A model generated the notes under the pieces. The model had not been told where the DNA came from. It was given only the letters and a program-made list of their open reading frames with translations, and ran no database searches. Below are positions 33,972 through 43,927 of a DNA stretch of 64,000 nt, in pieces; position 1 is the first letter of the stretch; each line of letters opens with the position of its first letter. Origin of the DNA: Cryptosporangium phraense. Its GTDB lineage: Bacteria; Actinomycetota; Actinomycetes; Mycobacteriales; Cryptosporangiaceae. The stretch is from the NCBI RefSeq assembly GCF_006912135.1, contig NZ_VIRS01000003.1, positions 186,001-250,000 of the forward strand, written 5' to 3'. A program made the translations under genes and the position numbers.

Positions 33972-35957
33972 GTGACGACGGGGCGCCCGGGGGGTCCGCC
34001 GCCTTGGCGGTGGATGGTGGCCTACCTCCTGGCCGCGTTCGCGATCGGCGGGCCGGCGGCCGCGACCGACCCGCCGAACACCCGTCTGCTGTGGACGCTG
34101 CTGGTCGTCGCGTCGCTGCTCGGTGCGCTGGCCGCGACCGACGCGATGGACCGGGCGGTGCGCCGGCTCGTGCGCCTGGTCCGCGCGATCATGTCCCGCA
34201 ACCCCGACCCGCGCCCCCGTCCGCCCTGGTGGCTCCGGCTGCCCAGGCCGGTGCGGGCGATCGGCCTCCCGGCCGTCGTCCTCGTGCTGGCGCTGGTCAT
34301 CGGCGTCCTCGCGGTGCCGAAAGCTCGCGAGGGGGGCTACTACCTCATCCGGGGCTGCCAGCCGCCGCCGACGCTCCGGGTGCTCACCACACCGGAGAGC
34401 CTGGCCACCACGTCGGCGCTGGCCACCGAGTACGAGCGCGAGTCCGCCGCGGCGCACCACGGGTGCGCGAGCGCGGACGTCTACGTGTACGCGGCCGACC
34501 CGGCCGCGGCCCGCGACGCGCTGATCAACGGCTGGACCACCGAGAGCCTGCAGGAGGTCGGTCCCCGCCCCGAGGTCTGGATGCCCGATTCCACGGTGGA
34601 CGCCGGCCGGGTGGCTGAGCTGGGGAGGACCGCCGGAGCGTCCCCGGTCGAGAGCGCCCGCTCGATCGCGTCCACGCCGATCGTCCTGGCAGCCCCGGCC
34701 CAGGCCGCTCCGCAGGCCGACGAACCACGCACCTGGGCGCAACTCCTCCGGGACGCCGACGACGCCCGGCTGCCCGTCGTCCGTCCCCAACCGACGAGAT
34801 CGACGACGGGCGAGGTGGCCACCGAGCTGATCTACCGCAGCCTCTCCGAGGACGCGGAGGAGTACGACGCGACCGCGACCCGGGCGGTCGAGCGGCAGAT
34901 CGGGGACGCGCTCGACCGGGGCCGGTACACGCTCGGGAACGCGGACGCGGTGCTCTGCCGTCATCGGGACGCGAGCCAGGCCGGAACGGCCGTCGTCCTG
35001 ACCGAGCAGCAGCTGGTCCGGTACAACCAGGGCCGCCCGCACGGGGAGAACTGCCCGTCGGAGGACCCGGTCCAGGCCGACCGGCAGCTGGTGGCGGTCT
35101 ATCCCCGCGACACCGCGGGCCTCGACCATCCGCTGGTCCGGCTGCGCTGGCCCCGGACCACCGAGCGGCAGCGCGGCGCCACCCAGGCCTGGAGCGACTG
35201 GCTCGGCTCGGAGGCCGGCCGCCGGGCGCTGGTCTCGATCGGCTTACGGCCGCCGGTCGGCGGGGCCGGAACGACGCCGCTCACCGAGCCGCTCACCCCG
35301 CGCTGGGGCGTCCGGCCGGACGCGGTGTTCGACCGGGCCAGCCCGCCCTCGGCGGACGTCGACGCCGCGCTGGACGCGTACACGGCCGCGAGCCGTCCGG
35401 CGCGGACCCTCGTCCTGCTCGACTCGTCCGGCTCGATGGCCACCCGGGCAGGGCCGGGTACGCGCTTCGACGCGGCCCGCTCCGGGGTGCGGAGCGCGTT
35501 CGGCACGGTCGGGCCGCGTGACCAGGTCGGACTCTGGACGTTCCCGGCCGACCCGGGGACGACCCGGCCGCTGCTCGGCATCCGGGCCTGGCGAGCCGGC
35601 ACCGCCGGGCCGGCCGCCGACCGGGCGCTGAAGAAGATCCGCCCCGCCGACGGCACGCCGCTCTACCGGTCGATCGAGGCCGGCCTGGACGCGCTCGGGC
35701 GCCCGGCCGAGGGACAGGTGACGACGCTGATCGTGATCACCGACGGCGAGGACAGCGACCAGGGGACGCCACCGGACCCGCGGGTGCTCGCCGACCGGGC
35801 GTCCGCGGTGGGCGTGCGGATCTCGGTCGTCGCGCTGGGCGACGCGAGCTGCGCCGGGCCCGCGCTGTCGGTGCTGACCGGCGGGTCCGGCGGGGACTGC
35901 GAGAACGCGGACTCGCGGACGCTCGGCGGCGCGCTCGTCGATCTGCTGGAAACCTAG
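33972..35957 (+). CDS. Membrane protein with substrate-binding-like and C-terminal VWA domains
   Basis: About 661 residues. Three hydrophobic segments in the first 125 residues anchor it; a periplasmic-binding-protein-like region (about 135-440) begins LRVLTTPESLATTSALATEY and lies outside the cell. A von Willebrand A domain (about 475-660) follows with a complete MIDAS start (LVLLDSSGSM) and VITDGEDSD. GTG 33972 is 6 bases after GGGAGG; ATG 33966 is too close to that SD. It is followed 15 bases later by a second binding-protein-like gene. No ABC permease or ATPase accompanies them, so uptake is unlikely; surface binding or sensing is inferred. Confidence 0.85.
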   Translation: MTTGRPGGPPPWRWMVAYLLAAFAIGGPAAATDPPNTRLLWTLLVVASLLGALAATDAMDRAVRRLVRLVRAIMSRNPDPRPRPPWWLRLPRPVRAIGLPAVVLVLALVIGVLAVPKAREGGYYLIRGCQPPPTLRVLTTPESLATTSALATEYERESAAAHHGCASADVYVYAADPAAARDALINGWTTESLQEVGPRPEVWMPDSTVDAGRVAELGRTAGASPVESARSIASTPIVLAAPAQAAPQADEPRTWAQLLRDADDARLPVVRPQPTRSTTGEVATELIYRSLSEDAEEYDATATRAVERQIGDALDRGRYTLGNADAVLCRHRDASQAGTAVVLTEQQLVRYNQGRPHGENCPSEDPVQADRQLVAVYPRDTAGLDHPLVRLRWPRTTERQRGATQAWSDWLGSEAGRRALVSIGLRPPVGGAGTTPLTEPLTPRWGVRPDAVFDRASPPSADVDAALDAYTAASRPARTLVLLDSSGSMATRAGPGTRFDAARSGVRSAFGTVGPRDQVGLWTFPADPGTTRPLLGIRAWRAGTAGPAADRALKKIRPADGTPLYRSIEAGLDALGRPAEGQVTTLIVITDGEDSDQGTPPDPRVLADRASAVGVRISVVALGDASCAGPALSVLTGGSGGDCENADSRTLGGALVDLLET

Positions 35958-35972
35958 GAGGAGGCCGGAGCG

Positions 35973-37334
35973 ATGGGGACGGAGCACACGGGGCGGCCGA
36001 TGCCCGACGGGCCCTCGGGGACCGTCGCCTGGTGGCGGGCGATGAAGGCCTTCCCCGGCAACCACCAGCGATGGACCAGCTTCCTGGCCGGTGTGCTCGT
36101 CGGTGTGCTCGTCGTGGTCCTCGTCGGGTTCCTCCGCCCGCTCCTCAGCGACTCCTCCTGGGAGGACGGCGAACTCGTGCTGCTCAGCGGCAAGGACGAG
36201 AGCGCCGGCGGCCAGCGCCAGGAGCTGATCGAGGAGTGGAACCACCTGCACCCCGACCACCCGGCCCGGATCGAGGAGGTCACGAACATCGCCGACGCCC
36301 AGCACAGCGAGATGCTCGCGCGCGCCGGCGGTGACGGCGACCCGGTCGACGTCCTCAACCTGGACGTCGCCTGGATCCCGGAGTTCGCCGAGGGCGACCT
36401 GCTGCGGGAGTACCCGGAGAGCCGGGCCGACCGGGGCGCGTTCCTCGACGGTCCGCTCGAGACCTGCGAGTACGACGGCAAGCTGTGGGCGCTCCCGTTC
36501 AACACCGACGCCGCGCTGCTCTACCGGCGCAGCGACCTGGCGCCGCGGGTCCCGTCGTCGTGGACGTCGATGCTGGCCGCGATCGCGAACGTGCTCGAAG
36601 GCCGTCCGAAGCCGGGCACGGTGCCGGAGGCCGGGTTCGTCACCCAGCTCCAGGGCTACGAGGGGCTGACCGTCAACGCGCTGGAGGCCGTGTGGAGCGC
36701 CGGCGGCGAGATCGTCGACGACGACGGCGACGTGCACGTCGACTCGCGGCAGGCGCGCGACGGGTTGCGTCAGCTCGTCGACGGGGTCCATTCCGATCCG
36801 CGGCAGATCCTCCCCGCCTCGCTCGACTTCAGCGAACAGCCCAGCACGAGCGCGTTCCGGGCCGGCCGGGCGCTGTTCATGCGCAACTGGCCGCTGGCGT
36901 ACCGGACGCTCGACGTCCCGGCCGAGCCCGGCACCCGCCCGGTCGAGTTCGCGGTCTCGCCGCTGCCCTGGCCCAGCGTCCTCGGCGGGCAGAACCTCGC
37001 GGTGGCGAAGCGGAGCTCCCATCCCCGGGCGGCCGAGGCGCTGATCGAGTTCCTCACCAACGACCGGAGCCAGCAGCTGCTGTTCGAGCGGGGCGGGCTG
37101 GCCGCCACCCGCCGGGTCGTCTACGAGGACACCCGGATCAAACAGGTCTACCCGTACGCCGACGAACTGCTCAAGGCCATCGAACTGGCCCGCCTGCGAC
37201 CCCGCTCGCCGCACTACGCGCTGTTCAGCGAGGTGTTGCAGACCGAGGTGCACGCGATGCTGATCAGTGGCTCCGGGCCGCCGGCGGACCTCGGCGACCG
37301 GCTCCGGGCCGCGCTCCGCGGCAAACGCCGGTAA
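35973..37334 (+). CDS. Membrane-anchored extracellular solute-binding protein, family 1
   Basis: A 453-residue protein with one anchor at about residues 36-55 (FLAGVLVGVLVVVLVGFL) and an extracellular family-1 binding domain: GQRQELIEEWNHLHPDHPA, then VDVLNLDVAWIPEFAEGDLL and KLWALPFNTDAALLYRR, the typical binding-protein landmarks. There is no lipobox; the anchor is a signal-anchor helix after a 35-residue cytoplasmic start. AGGAGGAGG lies upstream of ATG 35973. The pair with the preceding VWA protein suggests both work together at the surface. Unlike ABC importers it has no permease neighbour. Confidence 0.88.
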   Translation: MGTEHTGRPMPDGPSGTVAWWRAMKAFPGNHQRWTSFLAGVLVGVLVVVLVGFLRPLLSDSSWEDGELVLLSGKDESAGGQRQELIEEWNHLHPDHPARIEEVTNIADAQHSEMLARAGGDGDPVDVLNLDVAWIPEFAEGDLLREYPESRADRGAFLDGPLETCEYDGKLWALPFNTDAALLYRRSDLAPRVPSSWTSMLAAIANVLEGRPKPGTVPEAGFVTQLQGYEGLTVNALEAVWSAGGEIVDDDGDVHVDSRQARDGLRQLVDGVHSDPRQILPASLDFSEQPSTSAFRAGRALFMRNWPLAYRTLDVPAEPGTRPVEFAVSPLPWPSVLGGQNLAVAKRSSHPRAAEALIEFLTNDRSQQLLFERGGLAATRRVVYEDTRIKQVYPYADELLKAIELARLRPRSPHYALFSEVLQTEVHAMLISGSGPPADLGDRLRAALRGKRR

Positions 37335-37502
37335 CCGTTCACCGCCTCGAACCGACCTTTCGCCGCCCGAACCCGGACGGAACGGGGTGGGTGACACGTC
37401 AATGAGGGAATGTCGCACAGCGAAACCATCTGGTGTGGCCCCGGCCACATCGGGCATACCATCGGCACCTCATAGACGCTCAGCCTCGCTGGGGAGGGCG
37501 CA

Positions 37503-38963
37503 TTGTCTGCTTTATCCTTCCTGGACCGGGAGCGCACGGTCGCGCCCGCCGGGTTCAACCGCTGGCTCATCCCACCGGCCGCGCTGGCCGTCCACCTCTG
37601 CATCGGGCAGGCCTACGCGACCAGCGTCTACAAGAACTCGCTGGTCGCGCACTTCGACGTCAGCCAGACCGCGATCGGGATCATCTTCAGCATCGCGATC
37701 GTCATGCTCGGCCTCTCGGCCGCGGTCGCCGGGACCTGGGTGGAGACGAACGGCCCGCGTAAGGCCATGTTCGTCTCGGCCTCGTTCTGGGCCGCGGGCT
37801 TCCTGGTCGGCGCGCTCGGTATCGGCACGTCGCAACTGTGGCTGGTGTATCTCGGGTACGGCGTTCTCGGGGGCATCGGGCTCGGCATCGGGTACATCTC
37901 GCCGGTCTCGACGCTGATCAAGTGGTTCCCCGACCGGCCCGGCCTGGCCACCGGCCTCGCGATCATGGGCTTCGGCGGTGGCGCGCTGATCGCCAGCCCG
38001 GCGTCGCGTCAGCTGATGGGGCTCTACGACTCGGGCTACGACTCGTCGAACGCGAAGTCGATCGCCGACGGGCACGCGCTGGTGCTGCTGTTCGTGACGC
38101 TGGGCATCGTCTACTTCCTGATCATGATGTTCGGCGTGTTCAACATCCGGGTGCCGCGGGACGGCTGGCGCCCGGACGGCTTCGACCCGTCGTCGGTGGC
38201 GGCCAAGCCGCTGGTCACGACCAGCAGCGTGTCGGCCGCGAACGCGATCAAGACGCCGTCGTTCTGGCTGCTCTGGGTGGTGCTGTTCTGCAACGTCACC
38301 GCGGGCATCGGGATCCTCGAGCAGGCCAGCCCGATGATCCAGGACTTCTTCCGGGACGGTGACACGTCGTCGGTCGCGGTCTCGGCGGCGGCCGGGTTCG
38401 TCGGCGTGCTGTCGCTGTTCAACATGGCCGGCCGGTTCGTCTGGTCGTCGACGTCCGACCTGGTCGGGCGGAAGCGGATCTACATGCTGTACCTCGGTGT
38501 GGGGATCGTGCTCTACGTGCTGCTGGCCACGGCCGGGAGCTCGGCGACCTGGCTGTTCGTGATCTTCGCCGGGTTCATCATCTCGTTCTACGGCGGCGGC
38601 TTCGCCACCGCTCCGGCCTACCTGCGTGACCTGTTCGGCACGTTCCAGGTCGGGGCCATCCACGGCCGGTTGCTGACCGCGTGGTCCGCGGCCGGCGTCG
38701 CCGGGCCGCTGATCATCAACGGCTTCCTGGACGCTCAGGGAGAGCCCGGTTCGCTGACCGCGTCGGCGTACCGGCCGGCGCTGTTCACGATGGTGGGGGT
38801 ACTGGCGGTGGGCTTCGTCGCCAACCTGCTGATCCGTCCGGTGGCGGAGAAGTACCACGAGCCGGCGGCTCCGACCGAGCCGACCGCGGACGCGGCAGCG
38901 GAGCCGGACGCGGAGCCCGCGCCGGTTGCGGAAACGACCGCGTCGAAGGAGGCCACGGCGTGA
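37503..38963 (+). CDS. OFA family MFS transporter (oxalate/formate or lactate type)
   Basis: A 486-residue carrier of the oxalate:formate antiporter family. Family features include the opening PPAALAVHLCIGQAYATSVY, the motif GYGVLGGIGLGIGYISPVS near residues 117-136, IKWFPDRPGLATGLAIMGFG near 140-159, and the second-half Arg motif WSSTSDLVGRKRIYML near 318-333. TTG 37503 is set by GGGGAGG 6 bases before it. An acidic Ala/Pro/Glu tail (about 450-486) follows the last helix. The small-subunit gene starts inside its stop. The natural anion is unknown. Confidence 0.92.
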   Translation: MSALSFLDRERTVAPAGFNRWLIPPAALAVHLCIGQAYATSVYKNSLVAHFDVSQTAIGIIFSIAIVMLGLSAAVAGTWVETNGPRKAMFVSASFWAAGFLVGALGIGTSQLWLVYLGYGVLGGIGLGIGYISPVSTLIKWFPDRPGLATGLAIMGFGGGALIASPASRQLMGLYDSGYDSSNAKSIADGHALVLLFVTLGIVYFLIMMFGVFNIRVPRDGWRPDGFDPSSVAAKPLVTTSSVSAANAIKTPSFWLLWVVLFCNVTAGIGILEQASPMIQDFFRDGDTSSVAVSAAAGFVGVLSLFNMAGRFVWSSTSDLVGRKRIYMLYLGVGIVLYVLLATAGSSATWLFVIFAGFIISFYGGGFATAPAYLRDLFGTFQVGAIHGRLLTAWSAAGVAGPLIINGFLDAQGEPGSLTASAYRPALFTMVGVLAVGFVANLLIRPVAEKYHEPAAPTEPTADAAAEPDAEPAPVAETTASKEATA

Positions 38964-39073
38964 ACGACAATGCCCAGACCGTCCGGCTGGTGATCTCCTG
39001 GCTGCTGGTCACCGTGCTGCTCGGCTACGGCGTCATCCAGACGCTGATCACCGCGGCCAAACTCTTCGAGTAG
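38960..39073 (+). CDS. MFS transporter small subunit (37 aa)
   Basis: Too short for most gene callers but well supported. GTG 38960 overlaps the carrier stop as GTGA and follows AAGGAGG at 7 bases. The product starts MNDNAQTVRLVISWLL and is essentially one membrane helix (about residues 8-32) with a short tail TAAKLFE. Single-helix proteins of this kind are found right after OFA-type carriers and are classed as transporter small subunits. A role in stabilising or tuning the carrier is inferred from that association. Confidence 0.85.
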   Translation: MNDNAQTVRLVISWLLVTVLLGYGVIQTLITAAKLFE

Positions 39074-39082
39074 TCGGCCTGC

Positions 39083-39134
39083 AGAACGCCTCTCCTCCCG
39101 CGTCTTACCGAGCACACAGGAGGAGAGGCGTTCT
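39083..39134 (+). terminator. Long hairpin after the OFA transporter pair
   Basis: AGAACGCCTCTCCTCC (39083-39098) pairs perfectly with GGAGGAGAGGCGTTCT (39119-39134), with 16-bp arms and a 20-base loop, 9 bases after the small-subunit stop. There is no downstream T run, so termination is not certain. The right arm carries the GGAGGAG that would serve the decayed gene at 39137, so it could also act as an RNA element. Confidence 0.65.
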
Positions 39135-39136
39135 TG

Positions 39137-39410
39137 ATGCAACACGAGTTCGGCTCGTACGTGGCCGCCGACGGCGCTGCGCTGCTGCGCTTCGCGTACG
39201 TCCTGACCGGCGACCACCACCAGCCCAGCGCCTACGTACGGAAGGCGCAGTCGCCGCGGCCACCGTGCTGCGATCGGACGACGACCGGACGCTACGGGTC
39301 ACCGAGAGCACGGGGGAGACACCGCCGGCCGCGCCGATCAGCGTCGGGTGGTTCCCGGCCGGTCTCGGGCGGTCGACGCGCCCGGCTCCGGCCCGGACGC
39401 GCGATCGGTC
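39137..39410 (+). pseudogene. Remnant of an ECF sigma factor fused to remains of its downstream partner
   Basis: The ATG at 39137 opens MQHEFGSYVAADGAALLR and continues FAYVLTGDHHQ, the start of SigE-type ECF sigma factors. It jumps directly to PSAYVRKAQ, which in intact homologues lies about 25 residues further on, so the core of region 2 is deleted. After that the frame loses meaning, while a different frame reads VLRSDDDRTLRVTE and then ISVGWFPAGL, like the membrane or secreted protein often encoded next to such sigma genes. The coordinates are approximate. Interpretation as a decayed sigma/partner pair is inference from these short matches. Confidence 0.55.
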
Positions 39411-39481
39411 GGGTGAAGGCGACCCTGGAGGCCGCGCCACCGCAGACGCCGGGCCCGCGCGACGACGCGTGCCGTGGCTGC

Positions 39482-40252
39482 CTAGCGGACGCCCTTGACC
39501 GCCCAGGCCCGGGCGGTCAGGTGGATCGGGCCCCGCGGTAACCGGGCCCGGACCGCGTCGCGCAGCGCGGCCCGGTCCGGCTCGTCCAGCGACGCCACGT
39601 ACGCCGGCGCCGGCCCCTGACCACCCAGGAACGGCCCCCAGAAGTCGTCGAAGTCCGCGAAGTCGGTCGCGACCTCGATCGCCCGGGTCCGCACGTCGCT
39701 GAAGCCGGTGGCGACCCAGAGGTCGGAGAGCGCGTCCGGGTGACAGATCGCGAACCGCGGACCCTCGTCGGCGGCGGCCGCGGCCGGGTCGAGCGCCGCC
39801 GCCGCATCCCAGAAGACCCGCATCATCTGCATGCCCTCGGCGTAGTCCCACACGTACGCGGCGACGGTGCCGCCCGGCGTGACGACCCGCCTCCACTCGG
39901 CCGCGGCGACCGCCGGTACCGGGACGAAGTTCAGCGTCAGGCCGCTGACCACCACGTCCACCGAGTGCGAAGGAAGCGGCAGGGCACGGGCGTCGCCCTG
40001 ACGGAACGTGGCCCGGCCCAGACGGGCCCGCGCGGTCGCGAGAAACCCCAGCGAGGGGTCGACCCCGACGACCGAGGCCGGCGCGGCGGCCTCGAGAACG
40101 GCCGCGGTCAGCGCGCCGGTGCCACAGCCGACGTCCAGCCAGCGACGGCCGGGCGGCAGAGCCAGCCACGCCACGAAGGACTCCGCGACGCGACGGCTCC
40201 ACCGTCCGACGTAGGCGTCGTAGGCGTTCCCGCTGGTCCAGACGTCGGCCAC
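39482..40252 (-). CDS. Class I SAM-dependent methyltransferase
   Basis: A 256-residue soluble methyltransferase. The SAM motif I WLDVGCGTGAL is at residues 38-48, motif II VVGVDPSLGFLATA near 60-73, and a post-motif FRQGDARALPLPSHSVDVVV (shown at its limit) near 80-100. The pattern is of the UbiE/Coq5-like methyltransferase_11 group; the acceptor is unknown. It follows pgi by 9 bases and may be co-transcribed with it. The convergent decayed sigma region overlaps its 3' end slightly. Confidence 0.9.
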   Translation of the reverse strand: MADVWTSGNAYDAYVGRWSRRVAESFVAWLALPPGRRWLDVGCGTGALTAAVLEAAAPASVVGVDPSLGFLATARARLGRATFRQGDARALPLPSHSVDVVVSGLTLNFVPVPAVAAAEWRRVVTPGGTVAAYVWDYAEGMQMMRVFWDAAAALDPAAAAADEGPRFAICHPDALSDLWVATGFSDVRTRAIEVATDFADFDDFWGPFLGGQGPAPAYVASLDEPDRAALRDAVRARLPRGPIHLTARAWAVKGVR

Positions 40253-40261
40253 GACGTCAGG

Positions 40262-41893
40262 CTAGGCGCCTCGGCGGGCCGCCCGGTATCGGCGGATCAG
40301 TGCGTTCGTCGACGAGTCGTGGGTGAGCTCGTCGTCCGACGAGAGCTCGGGCACGATCCGCTGCGCGAGCGCCTTGCCGAGCTCCACACCCCACTGGTCG
40401 AACGAGTTGATCTGCCAGATCGCCCCCTGGACGAACACCTTGTGCTCGTACAGCGCGACCAGCGCACCGAGCGTCCGCGGGGTGAGCTTCTCGACGACGA
40501 GCGTGGTCGAGGGGTGGTTGCCAGGGAAGGTCCGGTGCGGCACCAGCTCCGGCGCGACCCCCTCGGCCGCCACCTGCTCCGCGGTCTTGCCGAAGGCCAG
40601 CGCCTCGGCCTGGGCGAGCACGTTGGCGATCAGCAGGTCGTGCTGGTTGCCGAGCTCGTGCGCGGGGTGCAGGAACGCCAGGAAGTCGGCCGGGATCAGC
40701 GTCGTGCCCTGGTGGATCAGCTGGTAGTACGCGTGCTGACCGTTGGTGCCCGGGGTGCCCCAGACGATCGGGCCGGTCTGGTAGTCGACCGGCGTGCCGT
40801 CACGGCGGACCCGCTTGCCGTTCGACTCCATGTCGAGCTGCTGCAGGTAGTCGGTGAAGCGGGAGAGGTAGTGCGCGTAGGGGAGCACCGCGTGGCTCTG
40901 CGCGTTGAAGAACTCCCGGTACCAGAGCCCGAGCAGGCCCATGATCGCCGGCAGGTTGGACTCCAGCGGCGCGGTGCGGAAGTGCTCGTCGACCTCATGC
41001 ATGCCGTCGAGAAGCTCACGGAACCGGGAGGGGCCGATCGCCACCATCAGCGACAGGCCGATCGCCGAGTCGAACGAGTAGCGGCCGCCGACCCAGTCCC
41101 AGAACCCGAACGTGTTCGCCGGGTCGATGCCGAACTTCTCGACCTCGCCCAGGTTCGTGGAGACCGCGACGAAGTGCTTGGCGACGTCGGCGCCGTCGAG
41201 GTTGGAGGTCAGCCAGTCGCGCGCGGCGCGCGCGTTGGTCATCGTCTCCAGGGTCGTGAAGGTCTTCGACGCGACGATGAACAGCGTCTCGGCCGGGTCC
41301 AGGCCCTCGACGTTGGACGCGAGGTCGTCGCCGTCGACGTTGGAGACGAACCGGCAGGTGATCTGCGGGTCGGCGTAGGGCTTGAGGGCCTCGTAGGCCA
41401 TCCGCGGGCCGAGGTCGGACCCGCCGATGCCGATGTTCACGACCGTGCGGATCCGCTTCCCGGTGGACCCGACCCACTCGCCGCTGCGGACACGGTCGGA
41501 GAACGCGGCCATCCGGTCGAGCACCTCGTGCACCTGGGCGACGACGTTCTCCCCGTCGACGACGATCTCCGCGTCCCGCGGGGCGCGCAGGGCGACGTGC
41601 AGCACGGCCCGGTTCTCGGTCGTGTTGATCTTCTCGCCGCGGAACATCGCGTCCCGGTGGCCCTCGACGTCGGCCGCCCGGGCCAGCGCGAACAGCGCCG
41701 AGAGCGCGGGGTCGTCGACGCGGTGCTTCGAATAGTCGGCCACCAGGCCGGCGGCCTCGACGGTCATCGCGTCCGCCCGGTCGGCGTCGCTGGCGAACAG
41801 GTCGCGCAGGTGCGTGTCGCGCAGCCGATCGGCGTGCTCGCGGACGGCCGCCCACTCGGGCGTCGCGTCGATATCGACCGTCTTCGGGGACAT
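40262..41893 (-). CDS. pgi: Glucose-6-phosphate isomerase
   Basis: Interconverts glucose-6-P and fructose-6-P in glycolysis and gluconeogenesis. A 543-residue enzyme of standard length. The phosphate-binding motif [13 protein letters not shown] lies near 149-161 and [16 protein letters not shown] near 203-218. The PGI signature region [20 protein letters not shown] includes the catalytic His, preceded by MESNGKRV with the base Glu, and a C-terminal Lys lies in [15 protein letters not shown] lies 8 bases before ATG 41893; the frame extends to 41977 without support. It lies between the GGDEF-EAL gene and a methyltransferase on the same strand. Confidence 0.97.
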   Translation of the reverse strand: MSPKTVDIDATPEWAAVREHADRLRDTHLRDLFASDADRADAMTVEAAGLVADYSKHRVDDPALSALFALARAADVEGHRDAMFRGEKINTTENRAVLHVALRAPRDAEIVVDGENVVAQVHEVLDRMAAFSDRVRSGEWVGSTGKRIRTVVNIGIGGSDLGPRMAYEALKPYADPQITCRFVSNVDGDDLASNVEGLDPAETLFIVASKTFTTLETMTNARAARDWLTSNLDGADVAKHFVAVSTNLGEVEKFGIDPANTFGFWDWVGGRYSFDSAIGLSLMVAIGPSRFRELLDGMHEVDEHFRTAPLESNLPAIMGLLGLWYREFFNAQSHAVLPYAHYLSRFTDYLQQLDMESNGKRVRRDGTPVDYQTGPIVWGTPGTNGQHAYYQLIHQGTTLIPADFLAFLHPAHELGNQHDLLIANVLAQAEALAFGKTAEQVAAEGVAPELVPHRTFPGNHPSTTLVVEKLTPRTLGALVALYEHKVFVQGAIWQINSFDQWGVELGKALAQRIVPELSSDDELTHDSSTNALIRRYRAARRGA

Positions 41894-41933
41894 GGTCGTG
41901 CCCTCCCAGTGATCTGCTCGTTTCAGGCCAACG

Positions 41934-43757
41934 TTAGTCGTGCCCGCTCGGCGAAGACTTACCTGCGCTATTGCCAACGTAGGTCTTCACAAAGGGTTCA
42001 CCGGGGCTCAGAGCCTGCTGGGCCAGGGCCGCGTGGATCAGCTCCGGAGCGTCCGGGCGGCCGTGCAGCCAGCCCTGGTTCTCGTCGCAGCCGTGGTGGG
42101 CCAGGACTCTGGCCTGATACTCGTGCTCGACGCCTTCGGCCACGGTGGTGAGTCCGAGGGCGTGCGCCAGGCCGGTGATCGCGGCGATCAGCGGGGCGCC
42201 GGTGTCCTGCGGCTGGATCGTCATCACGAACGAGCGGTCGATCTTGAGGATGTCGGCCGGCAGGTGGTGCAGCCGGGACAGCGACGAGTACCCGGTGCCG
42301 AAGTCGTCGATCGCGATCCGGACGCCGTCGGCCCGCAGCCGGCGCAGCACGTCCAGCGCGACCTGCGAGTCGGCCTCCATCGTGCTCTCGGTGACCTCCA
42401 GGACCAGCCGGTTCGCCGGCAGCCCGGTGCGGATCAGCACGTCGACGACCTGCTGGTAGTAGTCCGGCTGGTGCAGCTCCCGGCCGGAGACGTTGACCGT
42501 GACCTTGGCCGCGACCGCCCGGGGCCAGGCCGCCGCCTCCCGGCACGCGGTCTCCAGCACCCAGTGGTCGAGCTTGGTGATGAACCCGGTGCTCTCGGCG
42601 ATCGGGATGAACTCGGCCGGGGAGACCGGCCCCTTGCCCGGGCGGGTCCAGCGCAGCAGCGCCTCGGCCCCGGCGACCAGCCCGGTCGTCGCATTGACGA
42701 TCGGCTGGTAGACGACCGTGAACTCGTTGTTGGCCAGCGCCGAACTGAGCAGCACCCAGCCCTCGCCTCCGGCGTCCCGGCTGAACGTCCGGCCACCGCC
42801 GCTGCTCTTGGCCTCGTAGAGCGCGAGCTCGGCCCGTCCGGCCAGGATCGAGGGCGTGTCGCCGGACTGCCAGGACGCCAGGCCGGCCGAGAAGTCGGGC
42901 TGGATCGTCCGGAACGCGTCCAGGGCCTTGGTGAGCTGGCCCGACGTGTGGCCGGACGCGATCACCGCGAACTCGTCGGCGCCGTGCCGGGCCATCGCCG
43001 CGTCCGGGCCGGCGTGGTCGAGCCAGTCCCGGGCGAACGACTGCAGCCACCGGTCGCCCTCCGCGCGTCCGCGTTGCTCGTTGACCGCGGCGAACCCGTC
43101 GAGGTCGATCATCGCGACGGTCAGCGGCCCGCCGCTGCGTTCGACGTCCACCAGGGCCTCGTGCAGGGTCCGGTCGAACCCGCGGCGGTTCGGCAGTCCG
43201 GTCAGCCCGTCGACGTCGGCTTCCGCCGCCGCCCGGACCAGCCATCCGGTGACGCCGGCGATCAGCAGGTTGAGGCCGATCAGCGTCGTGACGGCTCCCC
43301 AGGGGTACGCGTCGAACGCCAATTTGGACGTCAGTATCGAGGCGATGACCAGGCCTTCGATGACGCAGCCCGCGGTCCAGTCGAAGAAGAAGAACACGTA
43401 CATCGAGACGACGAGGTACAGGCAGCCGGCCAGCGTCGCCTCGAACTCGCCCCGGTGCATCCAGACGCCCAGGCCGACGAAGAACACCGTCCCGAGGTTG
43501 AGCCCGTAGAACACGCGCTGGCCGAACCGGCGGCCGAACAGGCCGACCAGCACGCCGGCCGCCATCGAGCCGCCGCCCAGCGCCATTGACGCGGGCTCGG
43601 TCTCGTACGGCACGGCGAGCAGCGGCATGAGCAGCCCGACGAGGCCACCGACCAGGTAGCAGGCGGCGGCGGTCGACGCCATGGCCGGGCCGGTGGCGAT
43701 GACCGACGGGCGCAGGCGACGCCGGGGGCGGCGGGCGGTCCGTAGCTCAGCGCTCAT
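41934..43757 (-). CDS. Membrane GGDEF-EAL protein, probable c-di-GMP phosphodiesterase
   Basis: A 607-residue protein: five or six hydrophobic segments (about residues 20-175), GGDEF (about 180-330) and EAL (about 345-590). The GGDEF signature is [10 protein letters not shown], with the second Gly changed to Ala, and GRAEGD replaces GHxxGD, so cyclase activity is doubtful. The EAL part keeps [32 protein letters not shown] and AEGVE, so c-di-GMP hydrolysis is likely, perhaps GTP-stimulated via the degenerate GGDEF. It ends 40 bases before pgi. The upstream 834 bases contain no convincing gene. Confidence 0.92.
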   Translation of the reverse strand: MSAELRTARRPRRRLRPSVIATGPAMASTAAACYLVGGLVGLLMPLLAVPYETEPASMALGGGSMAAGVLVGLFGRRFGQRVFYGLNLGTVFFVGLGVWMHRGEFEATLAGCLYLVVSMYVFFFFDWTAGCVIEGLVIASILTSKLAFDAYPWGAVTTLIGLNLLIAGVTGWLVRAAAEADVDGLTGLPNRRGFDRTLHEALVDVERSGGPLTVAMIDLDGFAAVNEQRGRAEGDRWLQSFARDWLDHAGPDAAMARHGADEFAVIASGHTSGQLTKALDAFRTIQPDFSAGLASWQSGDTPSILAGRAELALYEAKSSGGGRTFSRDAGGEGWVLLSSALANNEFTVVYQPIVNATTGLVAGAEALLRWTRPGKGPVSPAEFIPIAESTGFITKLDHWVLETACREAAAWPRAVAAKVTVNVSGRELHQPDYYQQVVDVLIRTGLPANRLVLEVTESTMEADSQVALDVLRRLRADGVRIAIDDFGTGYSSLSRLHHLPADILKIDRSFVMTIQPQDTGAPLIAAITGLAHALGLTTVAEGVEHEYQARVLAHHGCDENQGWLHGRPDAPELIHAALAQQALSPGEPFVKTYVGNSAGKSSPSGHD

Positions 43758-43889
43758 CCAACCTCCGGGACCTGCGTTCTAGACGCGGACCTTCCCAGCG
43801 TTCCCGGCCCCAGGAGCGGGACGGGTGCAGATCGGTTGCGCGACGGTTGCTGCTTTTGTGAGTAAGTATCCGGTTTCGCGGTTTGACGG

Positions 43890-43927
43890 CTTCCCGGGGT
43901 TCTGAGCCCGCCCAGAACCCCGGGAAG
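43890..43927. terminator. Perfect 15-bp hairpin between the membrane-protein operon and the GGDEF-EAL gene
   Basis: CTTCCCGGGGTTCTG (43890-43904) pairs perfectly with CAGAACCCCGGGAAG (43913-43927) around 8 bases. It would stop minus-strand transcripts arriving from the 44.6-54.9 kb gene run before the GGDEF-EAL gene, though it lies about 660 bases past the last stop codon and lacks a clear T run. Confidence 0.6.
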
